This document shows positions 54,930-64,000 of a DNA stretch of 64,000 bases, piece after piece. The DNA is taken from positions 40,045,717 to 40,109,716 of the forward strand of contig OZ038389.1 in assembly GCA_964036045.1 (NCBI GenBank), written 5' to 3'. The notes under the pieces are model-generated. The model ran no database searches, was not told the DNA's origin, and saw only the letters and a program-made list of their open reading frames with translations. The stretch's first letter is position 1. The number at the start of each line of letters is the position of its first letter. The stretch comes from Eutreptiella sp. 'Long Island Sound 2002' (Eukaryota; Euglenozoa; Euglenophyceae; Eutreptiales; Eutreptiaceae). Both the position numbers and the translations under genes were made by a program.

Positions 54930-56620
54930 CATGGCCTAGAGTGGCACTCAGGACCATGCCCTACCCTGACATAATCTTGGATGGACTTGGAGTCGAATGG
55001 GCTTGGAGAATTGCCCCATGAAGATGACCTCACAACATGGCAAAATCAGGCAAATCACACCATAATGCCCAAAATTCAATTATATACTCAAAAATGCATA
55101 CGGCAAATATTCAAATACTCCATGCATGTGTCAAACCGGAAAGTAGTGTACAAGGGTGGTATAGACCAAAGGTCCATGCCCAAGAATATCACATCATTGG
55201 CTCCGAAACCCCTCCGGTTATGTACATGACATGCTTCACAAGTCAGCTCATGAGTTTGAGACCTAATTTTGTGAGGCCTCGTGTGCCAAGCCAAAGTGAC
55301 CATGTGATCCGGCATATGTTGAGGTACAACACCGAAGCATATGCCAACATATAAGCAACATACCATAGTTCACGGATCTCTAGGCACTTTACTGTTAGCC
55401 AACCAGTTGAGCACATAAAACACAAAAATGAGCATAAAATGAGGTCAAAAACATGCAAATAATACCAAATTCAAGATAATTACAATAGTATATAACTTCG
55501 CTCACCGATGGTGTCAGCCTATGACTCAAAACACAATTGCTTGGGACCATTTGCAAACAATCCCCCCACTTGGATCCCCATATGGACGCATAAGGACACC
55601 TTCGAACCTCCTCCCAACACGCACCATGAAAATGGGAAAATTAATATTGGCGCTTGTGGGTCGCTCCGTAATCCCTCCCACATGCACTATATGAGCGGTA
55701 GACTTAGTCTAGCGCCATGGAGTTCACCATTGGGACATGGGCGAAGCCCTTGCCACGTATGACTCCATATATCTTCCTACAAACGGAGATATATAATATG
55801 GGCGTGAGCATATCGAAGCACACACCATGCATATAACACATACCCTCAAAAGTGGCTCCCACCATGATATGCCATGCCCCTCCATGGACATAACTTCACG
55901 TTCAAAATACGTAGGAACCCAAGGAAAGTTGCTATGCAACCCCAACACTCATGCGGTACACTCGAAAGTCGCATTAAAATATTCGGTTGCACGGTCCAAG
56001 AGTTATATATCACTTTCTACCCTCTTGACCATTATCCCTTGCTATACCGGGCATGTGTACACACCAAAGGCGTTTGATGCTTCCTAAATTAAGTTGAGAC
56101 CAATGCCTTTCCAACCCAATTGTCGAAATTGAGACTACTCGCGGTGAGCCGGAGATATGACCTTTCAAAGTGGCCTCACGAATCAACTTTGCTTCGCCTA
56201 TATCTCTAAGCAAAACGAAGGGCATAACAAAAGGAAGGTTGATTCGTGATCGGGGAAAAATGTCAGACCACTCGAGATTCGTCATATCAAGTGCGGCGAT
56301 GTCGAAGTCGAAAATCCGAATCTGAAAGTCTGAAAAAATCGGATTAATTTTGCGAGTGTATAATATGAAAATTGCGGAAGCAACGAACCCTTTACTGATG
56401 AAATCTGACCCTTCATCGGGGTTTCCGCCAAAATATCTGTAAATAACAGTTAACCATTCGGTTACCGCAAAATCGCGAGCCAACTGACAGTCGCCGATAC
56501 ATTGACCATCAGAACAGAGGGCTGAAAAATTACGGAAACATTATGATAAAAAAACCCTGTTGATTCCTGATATTCTGATATATAGATCTCCGCTGGCGGC
56601 GCCTCCGTACTGAAGATGGC
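54930..56620 (-). repeat. Old, diverged relative of the giant LTR, inverted
   Basis: Read on the minus strand, 56600-55850 follows the 5' part of the A LTR in order: CGCCAGCGGAGAT, AATCAACAGGG, TCGGATTTTCGACTTCGACA, CGCACTTGAT, ACACTCGCAA, ACGAATCAAC, GGTCATATCTC, then TAATTTAGGAAGC and ACTTTCGAGTG. By eye the identity is around three quarters. The amino acid differences in the shared frame are mostly non-synonymous, so this is shared noncoding LTR sequence. The limit towards 54930 is uncertain; the firm part is 55850-56600. No TG or CA end could be fixed. Confidence 0.7.
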
Positions 56621-57050
56621 CGCTCATAGCCGGAATGGCCAAACCTATCACACTATCACATCGGGTTAGGTCAGGTGGATGGGAGAGTATGATATCAGCC
56701 AATGGCGGCTTGCCGGCACATAGATACACACCCCAAGTGACCCAAAGATGGCCTGTGACGGCAGCAGTGACAGCACTGAATTATACACTGATGTGATCAG
56801 AATTCCAATGAACTCAGATGTACATTAGTGCAGTAAATTTTCCGCTTGCTTTCATGTTTTCCGTTCGCCGCCAGATGTCGCCTGTGAGCGCACGTCGAGT
56901 CGCATTTGTCTTTCGTGATTTCCCAATCGGATTTATTTAAATTATTTCGAATGATTTCACGTTGTGTCATTATGTGCGATGAATGCGCATTGAGATTCTA
57001 TGTCTGCTCCATTTTTGTAGACCGGGTTTTCGTACTCTTCATATTCCACC
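56621..57050 (+). other. Leader / possible 5' LTR end of element C
   Basis: About 430 bp without a gene. It ends in a strong Kozak context for the element C gag start. I find no match to 63512-64000, so no LTR pair can be defined within the window. Confidence 0.4.
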
Positions 57051-58292
57051 ATGGAGTTCAAAGGACTTACAAGTGCTTCGCATATGTCGCTCCCCGAGGC
57101 TGGATATGGGTCTGAAGAGGGTTATGTGGGTTCGGAGATATCAGGGGCAGTGTCGGGCGTTACGACCCCTGGGGCATCAAGGCCACAGGCTTTGCAGTTA
57201 CAACAAAGATCAACCACTATGCAGCGGTTACATGGTAGCAGAGGAAATCATGACTCTGCTTCTGGAATCTCCACGGACGCTCTGAGATCATCGGACTTTA
57301 GCGGGGCTATCACTCGTAGAGAGTCACTGCGTGTTCCCCCTGAGGTTACCTTCGTGGCATCTCCCCAGCAAACCGAGGATCATCCTTCAGAGTGCCCTTA
57401 CTGTGGCCATAGGCATTGGCCTGGAGTTCATACTTGTGCTGATTGTTGTGTGAACGCCCCACCCAACCTTAAACCCGGTCGAGAATCTCCCTCCTCGAGT
57501 GAATCTGGTTCCTCCTCTCACGCTTTGCCTGATCTTGAAGACAGCAGCAGCGAAGGAGAGAGGTCTGAGCCTGGAATTAGTGGTGATTACTGGGAAAACC
57601 ACTTCCAGCAGATCCGGAATGAGGAATTCCTGCACCGCCAGAATTGGCTGCTGGCGGAGGCGAGCTACCGTGGCCGCCTGAGGGACTGGTTCAGGGCGTC
57701 GTGCCAGTTCCTCAGGGACAGCGGCCGGTCGAGATTTGACGCCACATTGCAGGAGCAAGAGGACTGGGAAGAGCTGATGAACCAGTTCGACCACCAGGCC
57801 GCCGTGATGGTGCAGATGGCCATCATCGCCGAGGAGAGACGCCAGAATGTGCGTCAGCACGCTGGTCCGTCGGGCGCCTGGGGTCCGAACGACGGAGAGG
57901 TCGACGAGATGAGGTGTGATTCGACGCATTCTCACCTCTCCAGGGAGCAACTGTCCAAACTGCCCAGCTCTGCCTCCAGTGTTGACACTTGGGTCGACGA
58001 GGTAAGAAGCAAGGGAAAAGGGACAAGATGCCCGTCCTGTGGTGAATGTGCCAAGGACTGCTCCTGTCGACGCCAGATTTCGTCGCTGGAAGACAGGGTA
58101 AAGGAGCTGAAGAAGGCCGCCAAGGAGAAAAAGAGGGATGATGACAGCAAGTGGAAGGAGATGGAGCAGAAGCTGGAGAAGCTTACAAATCTGGTACAAA
58201 ATCTGAGCACTACTGGGCTCACTGGACCAGCGCCTACAATGGCAAGCCACCCAGCACCTACCTCCTCAGCTGCACCTGCATCCACGCCTTAG
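57051..58292 (+). CDS. Gag-like protein of element C (413 aa)
   Basis: ATG 57051 in a perfect Kozak context (CCACCATGG) to TAG at 58290-58292. Residues about 122-140 hold CPYCGHRHWPGVHTCADCC and residues about 330-345 CPSCGECAKDCSC, two cysteine pairs of zinc-ribbon or knuckle type rather than a normal CCHC box. Between them lies a Ser/Glu-rich stretch and then a helical region (LRDWFRASCQFLRDSG, QEDWEELMNQFDHQAAV). A coiled coil follows (ISSLEDRVKELKKAAKEKK) and a Pro/Ser/Ala end. I see no clear Ty3 capsid signature. Its role as Gag is inferred from position. The same frame stays open for 102 codons past the stop. Confidence 0.8.
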   Translation: MEFKGLTSASHMSLPEAGYGSEEGYVGSEISGAVSGVTTPGASRPQALQLQQRSTTMQRLHGSRGNHDSASGISTDALRSSDFSGAITRRESLRVPPEVTFVASPQQTEDHPSECPYCGHRHWPGVHTCADCCVNAPPNLKPGRESPSSSESGSSSHALPDLEDSSSEGERSEPGISGDYWENHFQQIRNEEFLHRQNWLLAEASYRGRLRDWFRASCQFLRDSGRSRFDATLQEQEDWEELMNQFDHQAAVMVQMAIIAEERRQNVRQHAGPSGAWGPNDGEVDEMRCDSTHSHLSREQLSKLPSSASSVDTWVDEVRSKGKGTRCPSCGECAKDCSCRRQISSLEDRVKELKKAAKEKKRDDDSKWKEMEQKLEKLTNLVQNLSTTGLTGPAPTMASHPAPTSSAAPASTP

Positions 58293-58601
58293 GGCGTTCC
58301 ACGTTCTCCAGCACCCCCAGCTTTTACTGGCCACCATCCAGCTTTTACTGGAAATTCTGGTATCCCCTCTACTGGATTTGGAAGTCCTATTGGGTTCAAT
58401 CTGGGTACCGAAGGAGGACAATTCTCGTCGGAGAGGTCTGTACTGTCTGTTGGTACCGTCGGAGAGATTGATGGAGAAGCAAGGACCACCGTGAAGGAGA
58501 GATCAATGGCCTTGAAGAAGAAGGATGGCAATAGAGAAGCCAACTTGACCCAAATCCCAACACTGGGGTTGAGTGGCAAGAGACAAAACCCATCAGGGTA
58601 G
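58293..58601 (+). CDS. Read-through extension of element C Gag (102 codons)
   Basis: Directly after TAG 58290-58292 the Gag frame stays open to TAG 58599-58601. The text is protein-like and continues the style of the Gag end: Pro/Gly-rich with a repeated PAFTG, then GEIDGEARTTVKERSMALKK. It overlaps the pol frame from 58535. In the overlap A AAC CCA (58586-58592) has the form X XXY YYZ for a -1 step from the Gag to the Pol frame, although YYY is CCC rather than the usual AAA or TTT. Confidence 0.55.
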   Translation, partial: GVPRSPAPPAFTGHHPAFTGNSGIPSTGFGSPIGFNLGTEGGQFSSERSVLSVGTVGEIDGEARTTVKERSMALKKKDGNREANLTQIPTLGLSGKRQNPSG

Positions 58602-61600
58602 TTGGGGCGGTGGATGGACGCTGCTGGGACCGGCTGGCGCGCTCCTCCGGCCTCCTGTACCCTGCCTGGGTCCTCAGCGCTGTCCGGCGAGGCAAGCAGC
58701 GCCAGTTTGTCTGCTGGATCCAGGTCAGGACAACAGATGGTAACCTTAAACTTGCCAAATGTCTGATTGACAACGGTTCAGAGGTCAATCTGGTAAGAAA
58801 AGGCTTTCTGCAGGAGGATGAGGCGAAGATGTCCTCAACACCTGTCCAGCTGGAGGGAGTCAGCGGACATCGCCTTGACGGTGGCGACAGAGAAGCAGAA
58901 TTGGCGGTCAGATTGGTGAAACAATCTGTGTGGAGCGTGGAAGAGACGGTCACGGAGGAGTGGTTTGCTGGAAAATTCTATGAAGCCAGCATAAAGTATG
59001 ATTTATTCTTGGGTCAACCTTGGCTTCACACTCACCGTGTGTCGCCCATGGGACACAGGACATGCTTCCTCCAGGATCCGTCGACCAGCGACCCGTCTGA
59101 CCTGTATTATCTGCACCCATATACCAAGAGTATCCACCAATTCAAGGAGCGAAATAAGCTGCATTTTCAGCAAGATGGGCAGGAATGGACAAGGAATCAA
59201 GAAGAATTCGACGAAGGAAAGGTGGAATCTTTGAACTGCAAGAAGTGGAAGTCAGTTTGCTATCGTGTAGTCGACAAATGGCGGGACATTCTGGTGGATT
59301 ATTTCGAAAAGAACCACAATTTTCGTCCTCAAGTTGATGCCTTTGCAAACAAAAAGAATAAAAGATTTCCGAAGTTCTACGACGATGCCTGGAGTGAGGA
59401 CTGGTCTGAACCTCTTTGTATCAATCCGCCCTTCGACGCTTTCCCTCGTGTAGTGCAGAAGCTGAAGCAATCCGGCGCAAAGGAGATTTTAATTGTCCCC
59501 AATTGGCCAAGACAAGAGTGGTTCAAGGACATTATGGACATTTCAATCGACATTGTCGAGCTACCTCACAAGGGAGTGAAGCTGTATTGCGAAGACAATG
59601 GCAAGCCTTTGCCACAGCGTTCGTGGAGCACGTTGGCGTGCTTAGTTGACCGGAATCTGGGAGATTATTGGCAAGATGACAGTGAAATGGGAACAGAAGA
59701 GGTCATCTCAAATTCCTCAAGAATCGACGAAATTGAGGTGGATGAAGACGATCGAGAGCGGAATCCCCACGTATCGTTGCGGAAGGAGGGAAGGACAATT
59801 GGCGTCCCTCAAGAGAACGCCTCCATCCATTACAATTCGTCCCCATCAGACAAGAATCAAGCCAAAAATGTCAAGATTTCAAGCAAGAATGATGACAAAT
59901 CTCCAAGAATCTCGCCTGAATTGACAGGAATGAAGCTGAATTCGTCCAACCATCCCTTCAAGACATTCGTGGACCCCTTTGATTGGTGGGATCCCACGGA
60001 GGAGCGAGCTCAGGTGAGCTTCATCCGCCAACAATGCGACGAAGAAGTTTGGAATGAGGTGGCCAAGAAAATGAGACCACGACCAACAATTCGCAAATTG
60101 AAGGACATAATGTCGGTGATTAAATGTGGGAATCAGGTCGACGGAGACAAGATATCTGCAAGAAGGGACGCAGTGTTCGAAGATTATCAAGATGACGTGC
60201 TGAGTGGGAAGTTGTGGAAAAACCCCCCAATTCGATGTGAAAATGGGGAAGACAAGATTGACATAATCGAAGGCTCAAAGGTGCACAAACAACGTCCATT
60301 CTATCTCCACGGCACCAAAGCAGATGCCCTGCGAAAGATTATTGAGCGCAATCTCTATGAATTCGGTTGGTTGGAGGGCTGCATGAGTTCTGAGTGGTGT
60401 TCAGCACCATTTACTGTGCCAAAACCCCCACCTGCTGACCAATCCAGCAGAGATGCTTGGCGTCTAGTGGTGGATTACAGAGCCCTGAATGCCGCCACGG
60501 TACCAGACGCGCATCCTCTTCCTTTAATCGAGAAGGAGATCGCCGCGAGAGCCAAAGGCAAGCTCTTTACTGTGTTGGATTTGCGCCATGGCTTTCATCA
60601 GATGCCCCTTCGAAAGGAGGATAGGCATTTGACGGCAATGTGCACACCCTGTGGCACTGTCCAGTGGACTGTACTGCCGATGGGTCTGAAGAATGCGCCG
60701 TCGATGTTCCAGAAGATGATGGAGACTATTTTATTTCAGAAGCACAAGTCTCTGGATTTACAAGAATTCTGCAGCATCTACATTGACGACCTTCTGATTG
60801 CCACGCCGTTGGGAAACAACTTTGATGAGTGCCTGAAGTTGCACGAAGAACAAGTTCGAAAAGTTCTCGAAGTCCTTCGACAAGAGAAACTCGTGTGTGG
60901 ACCCAAAAAGGGCAAAATGTTTCTCCAGAGTGTGGAATTTTGTGGCTCTGTCTTGGAAGATGGGACAAGAAGACCAGCCCCAGGAAAAATGGCTGCCCTG
61001 CAGCTCTGGGAAAGGCCTAAAACCATCACGCAGCTTCGTGCCTTTTTAGGCTGCTGCAATTATTACCACGAGTTCCTTCCTCTCTACGCCAAGTTCTCTG
61101 GTCCATTGACAGAGTTACTCAAGGTTGGCAAAATAGAAGGAAAGAAAGGATCTCAAGTCAAGCTCAAGTGGACGCCAGAATGTGAAGAAGCCTTTACTGG
61201 TCTCAAGGAAGCACTGGCAAATGTGGTTACATTAAAGACTCCGTGGTTGGATGGAGGACCTTTTTATATTCGTACAGACGCCAGTCGTTACGCCATTGGT
61301 GCTACGATCGAACAAGTCGATGACGAAGGTCACCATCGTCCTCTGGCTTTCTGGTCTCGCAAGCTTACAACAAGACAGCGAAATTGGAGTCCAAGGGAAC
61401 AAGAAGCCTACGCAATCCTTTGTGCCTTACGGCGTTATGAAGGTTGGATCTTGGGCCATCGCGTTGAGGTACTGACTGACCACAAGTCACTGGAGAGCTG
61501 GAGGACAGAACATGTGGATACCCCTGGTGGACCAGCTGGGAGAAGAGCCCGTTGGCATGAAACTCTCAGCAGATTTGACCTCCATGTGACTTACATTCTG

Positions 61601-63139
61601 GGTCGCTACAACACAGTGGCGGACGCCCTGAGTCGCTGGGCCTACCCAGCCTCAGAAGCTTACTCTGAAGTGAGTTTTCATGGGACAGCGACGGATAAAG
61701 CTGAAGTGATCGAGTTTGATAAAGAGGAACAAGCACTGATCAAGAAACACTGTCTCCAATGTTCTATTAAAAATCGGATGAAGGTGTATTTGGTCAGATG
61801 CAAGCAGATTACCAAGGCAGATCAGACTGCAGGAGTTTACTCTGACTCTGAGTCGTCGCTGCCACTCCTGAATGTGTTTCCTACGACGAGATCCAAAGCG
61901 AAATCCACGCTCCCTCCACAACAAAAGGACAAGGAAACTTCCTTCCTCTATGTGGATTGGACGAAGATGTACAAGGAGGATAGGTTCTTTGGGTCTGTAT
62001 ACCACAAGTTGAAAGGGGACAAGCCTTACGACTCTGAAGAGACGTCTGATTTCAAAATCCAAGGCGACAAGTTATTTTGGCAAGGACGGATTTGTGTTCC
62101 TGATTGTCTGATTGACCAATATGTCAAACATTGGCATCGGAATGAGACAGCCCACACACATTCTTGTGTTCTGGAGCAGGAGCTACGACACAGAGTGTAC
62201 ACACGGGACCTCAAGAGTGCCTGTGAACGAGTTGCCAAAGGATGCAAGCAATGTCAGGCGACCATCCCCAAGAATCAAAAGGCAGAAGGATTACTGAAGG
62301 GATTACCAATTCCTGAGAGGTTGTTCGACAAGGTGACGGCGGATGTCTTCGAGTTGGGACAAATCCAAGAGGAATGTCTCTACACGAGGAAGCCTATCGA
62401 TGGGGTTTTGTTAATTCAAGACCGCCACAGTGGCTACATCCAGGTCCTCCCTTGCAACACGAAGCATCTCACCTCTGAAATGGCTGCCAAGTGGACTGCA
62501 AGTCAGTGGATGAGTAACTGGGATGTGCCCAGTGAAATTCTGACGGACAGTGGGAAGGAGTTCATTGGGACTTGGTGGGAGAACATGTGTGCTCTATTGG
62601 GAGTTCATCATCTTCGTGCCCGAGTGTACGACCATCGAGCCCTCCCTGCTGAACGCGCTGGAAGAATTCTTATCAGCATTCTGAGAAAATTCCTGGCGAC
62701 TGAAAAAGACTACAATTGGTTGGAGACAATTTACTGTGTCTTGAGAAGATACCATCGCACCAAGAATTACACTGGATTAAGTCCGAATGAGCTGGTTTTT
62801 GGTCGTGAGAAGATGGGTCCTGGACCAGTGATGTATCATCCAAGGCAGTGCTACGACGCCTCACAATGGTTTGAGAGGATCAAGGACTTAGAGTCTAAGT
62901 GGATCCAAGCCAAAGTGGAGAATCAAGCAGATTGGTTGAATTTCAAAAATAAGTCAAGAACGCAAGGAAAACCCTTCGAGAAAGGCCAGCAAGTTTGGCT
63001 TCGTAAGTCAGACGAGACCCTGAAGGACGACAACAAACTGTTACCTTTGTGGGATGGCCCATTCCAAGTCAGTGGTCAACTAAGTGAGACTACATTCAAC
63101 ATTGAAATTGAGCCAGACAGGCATCAAGAAGTACATTGA
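58535..63139 (+). CDS. Pol of element C: protease, NPPF segment, reverse transcriptase, RNase H, integrase
   Basis: Open from 58535 (after TAG 58532-58534); 58610 is the first conventional start but entry by a -1 frame step is likelier. Domains in order: retropepsin-like CLIDNGSEVNLV (58769, DNG for DTG/DSG); a methyltransferase-like segment with VDAFANKKNKRFPKFY, NPPF at 59423-59434 and ILIVPNWPRQEWF; reverse transcriptase with WRLVVDYRALNAA, FTVLDLRHGFHQMPL and YIDD at 60779-60790; RNase H with IRTDASRYAIG, REQEAYAI, LTDHKSLESW and NTVADALSRW (all catalytic acids present); integrase with HH-CC (HWHRNETAHTH, CKQCQ) and the triad in TADVFEL, LTDSGKEFIG and ALPAERAG. TGA at 63137-63139 ends the frame inside the conserved H-x-DRLK link to the chromodomain. 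Confidence 0.93.
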   Translation, partial: RSQLDPNPNTGVEWQETKPIRVVGAVDGRCWDRLARSSGLLYPAWVLSAVRRGKQRQFVCWIQVRTTDGNLKLAKCLIDNGSEVNLVRKGFLQEDEAKMSSTPVQLEGVSGHRLDGGDREAELAVRLVKQSVWSVEETVTEEWFAGKFYEASIKYDLFLGQPWLHTHRVSPMGHRTCFLQDPSTSDPSDLYYLHPYTKSIHQFKERNKLHFQQDGQEWTRNQEEFDEGKVESLNCKKWKSVCYRVVDKWRDILVDYFEKNHNFRPQVDAFANKKNKRFPKFYDDAWSEDWSEPLCINPPFDAFPRVVQKLKQSGAKEILIVPNWPRQEWFKDIMDISIDIVELPHKGVKLYCEDNGKPLPQRSWSTLACLVDRNLGDYWQDDSEMGTEEVISNSSRIDEIEVDEDDRERNPHVSLRKEGRTIGVPQENASIHYNSSPSDKNQAKNVKISSKNDDKSPRISPELTGMKLNSSNHPFKTFVDPFDWWDPTEERAQVSFIRQQCDEEVWNEVAKKMRPRPTIRKLKDIMSVIKCGNQVDGDKISARRDAVFEDYQDDVLSGKLWKNPPIRCENGEDKIDIIEGSKVHKQRPFYLHGTKADALRKIIERNLYEFGWLEGCMSSEWCSAPFTVPKPPPADQSSRDAWRLVVDYRALNAATVPDAHPLPLIEKEIAARAKGKLFTVLDLRHGFHQMPLRKEDRHLTAMCTPCGTVQWTVLPMGLKNAPSMFQKMMETILFQKHKSLDLQEFCSIYIDDLLIATPLGNNFDECLKLHEEQVRKVLEVLRQEKLVCGPKKGKMFLQSVEFCGSVLEDGTRRPAPGKMAALQLWERPKTITQLRAFLGCCNYYHEFLPLYAKFSGPLTELLKVGKIEGKKGSQVKLKWTPECEEAFTGLKEALANVVTLKTPWLDGGPFYIRTDASRYAIGATIEQVDDEGHHRPLAFWSRKLTTRQRNWSPREQEAYAILCALRRYEGWILGHRVEVLTDHKSLESWRTEHVDTPGGPAGRRARWHETLSRFDLHVTYILGRYNTVADALSRWAYPASEAYSEVSFHGTATDKAEVIEFDKEEQALIKKHCLQCSIKNRMKVYLVRCKQITKADQTAGVYSDSESSLPLLNVFPTTRSKAKSTLPPQQKDKETSFLYVDWTKMYKEDRFFGSVYHKLKGDKPYDSEETSDFKIQGDKLFWQGRICVPDCLIDQYVKHWHRNETAHTHSCVLEQELRHRVYTRDLKSACERVAKGCKQCQATIPKNQKAEGLLKGLPIPERLFDKVTADVFELGQIQEECLYTRKPIDGVLLIQDRHSGYIQVLPCNTKHLTSEMAAKWTASQWMSNWDVPSEILTDSGKEFIGTWWENMCALLGVHHLRARVYDHRALPAERAGRILISILRKFLATEKDYNWLETIYCVLRRYHRTKNYTGLSPNELVFGREKMGPGPVMYHPRQCYDASQWFERIKDLESKWIQAKVENQADWLNFKNKSRTQGKPFEKGQQVWLRKSDETLKDDNKLLPLWDGPFQVSGQLSETTFNIEIEPDRHQEVH

Positions 63140-63511
63140 GACCGTTTGAAGGCCGAAGTACCCTGCCCCAAAGGAAGGTTCAAGCCTCTCTATTGGACTT
63201 CGAAGTACCTGAGCGACAGGAAGATGGTCACAAGCAGTTTCGAGTTGGAGAAGATTCTTGATTACAAGAAAAATGCTCGAAACAAGTGGTACTTTCTGTG
63301 CAGATGGAAAGGATTCGGTCCAGAAGAGGACAAATGGGAGCCAGCTTCAAGTTTTATCCATGGGTATACGGACACTTTCATCAAGTTCCTGAAGAAACAC
63401 CCTGAGATTGACCGTGAGCTCTCGCTGATCAAGGATTGTGTCACCAAGGAGGACTTACAAGCTCAAGAAGAAGCTCCAATCGTGGCAGAATCCATTCGAG
63501 ACAAGATCTGA
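63140..63511 (+). CDS. Chromodomain tail of element C integrase, behind an in-frame TGA
   Basis: The same frame as pol continues after TGA with DRLKAEVPCPKGRF and a chromodomain (SSFELEKILDY, WYFLCRWKGFG, DKWEPASSF) to TGA at 63509-63511. Chromovirus integrases normally carry this as one protein, with a residue in place of the stop in the H-x-D/N-R-L motif. Either a nonsense mutation or read-through separates them here. It has no convincing start codon of its own. Confidence 0.85.
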   Translation, partial: DRLKAEVPCPKGRFKPLYWTSKYLSDRKMVTSSFELEKILDYKKNARNKWYFLCRWKGFGPEEDKWEPASSFIHGYTDTFIKFLKKHPEIDRELSLIKDCVTKEDLQAQEEAPIVAESIRDKI

Positions 63512-64000
63512 TCGCCCAAACTCACCAAAGGGTTTACGGTTTACATATACCCTTGGCATGGGGACAAAACAGTCCTGACGCATCGTCTATGTGGTTCGAT
63601 GAACAGATGATGGGACATTCTGGGGTCATCCTGGTCATTCCATCCATCATTCTCATCATGGTCATCATGTGAATCATGTGCTTCATTGTAGATGATTCCA
63701 ATCCGAAGATCCGAAAGGCCATTATCCTCAACCACGACGACACTATCGCCTTTTGCTGTCGACTGGGCCCCTCTACTCGCCTTTGGAAGGACTCGTTCGA
63801 GTTCGTGCTCATTACAGAGATTCTGGCACATGACTGAGTCTGATTCATTTCATGTGTTGGACGGATCTGCTGAGAATGTGATTTCCATCAGCTCTTACAT
63901 TGAGACAGTTGGTTTCTTTTCCAAACGACCACTGTCAAAGGGCTTATATAGACCAAGTGACGACGATGGTGTTTTTACTTGTGTCGACTCGCTGTTCATC
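63512..64000 (+). other. 3' region of element C, cut by window end
   Basis: No protein-like frame. TTCATCATTCTCATCATGGTC-type text near 63650 is low complexity. CTTATATAGACC at 63943 resembles a TATA box and could belong to a 3' LTR, but no second copy exists in the window to confirm this. Confidence 0.35.

Larger units (their letters stand above)
57051..63511 (+). mobile_element. Ty3/gypsy chromovirus (element C), coding region nearly intact
   Basis: Gag, protease, NPPF segment, reverse transcriptase, RNase H, integrase and chromodomain occur in one direction over 6.5 kb with no homopolymer shifts. It is clearly distinct from A in sequence and base composition, but shares the same domain order. 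Its LTRs are not visible; the 3' LTR probably lies beyond the window end. Two in-frame stops and one -1 frame step separate the parts. Confidence 0.92.

Noticed and set aside
58290-58292. TAG as a sense codon in this organism, as in some ulvophyte algae
   Set aside because: It would explain both Gag amber stops, but the frame after TAG 58599 is not protein-like and host genes here are too few to test it.
63534-63848. Minus-strand frames after element C as a gene
   Set aside because: Low-complexity His/Met/Asp text from CAT-rich DNA; no domain.

Overview
This window is nuclear DNA from a repeat-rich eukaryote. The evidence is GT-AG introns, a Kozak-type start (CCACCATGG at 57046-57054), Ty3/gypsy retrotransposons with chromodomains, a LINE, a tyrosine-recombinase (DIRS-like) retroelement and a 13-kb satellite array. 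Composition is mixed: element A and gene X are GC-rich, element C is more balanced. A large-genome alga of the green lineage would fit, but the sequence does not prove a taxon.

Layout. 1-5294 is the 3' part of a giant-LTR Ty3/gypsy element (copy 1). 5295-about 14240 is a nest: a decayed LINE and a DIRS-like element, both mainly on the minus strand, and a compact gag-only LTR element (B, 11432-13625) with intact 351-bp LTRs and a 4-bp target duplication. 14770-27667 is a higher-order satellite made of 188-bp monomers and long spacers. 29328-30203 (minus) is an intact intronless three-RRM RNA-binding protein gene. 31685-35160 (plus) is gene X, an unknown multi-exon gene whose introns all begin GTAT. 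One of its introns carries a 116-bp tandem repeat and another is a chain of perfect hairpins. A 146-bp tandem array separates X from the convergent gene Y. Gene Y is split by element A (36311-53563, 17.25 kb), which has two 3024-bp LTRs, a 1439-residue Gag, Pol and a chromodomain. The flanks carry the target duplication GTGA, and Y's reading frame closes exactly across the insertion. 53564-54409 is the main part of gene Y. About 54930-56620 is an old, inverted relative of the giant LTR. 57051-63511 is element C, a different chromodomain Ty3/gypsy element that is nearly intact.

How the parts relate. A and B share their LTR start (TGAAGCGGTA), closely similar LTR ends, purine tract, 4-bp target duplications and an unusual primer arrangement. 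In each, the bases just inside the 5' LTR are perfectly complementary to an 11-12 base stretch within the same LTR. This is the layout of self-primed Tf1-type retrotransposons, and B is a natural candidate for mobilisation by A-type machinery. A and C both carry an extra domain between protease and reverse transcriptase that resembles the NPPF methyltransferase-like segment of DIRS-type elements. In both, Gag is closed by an amber codon after which the same frame stays open.
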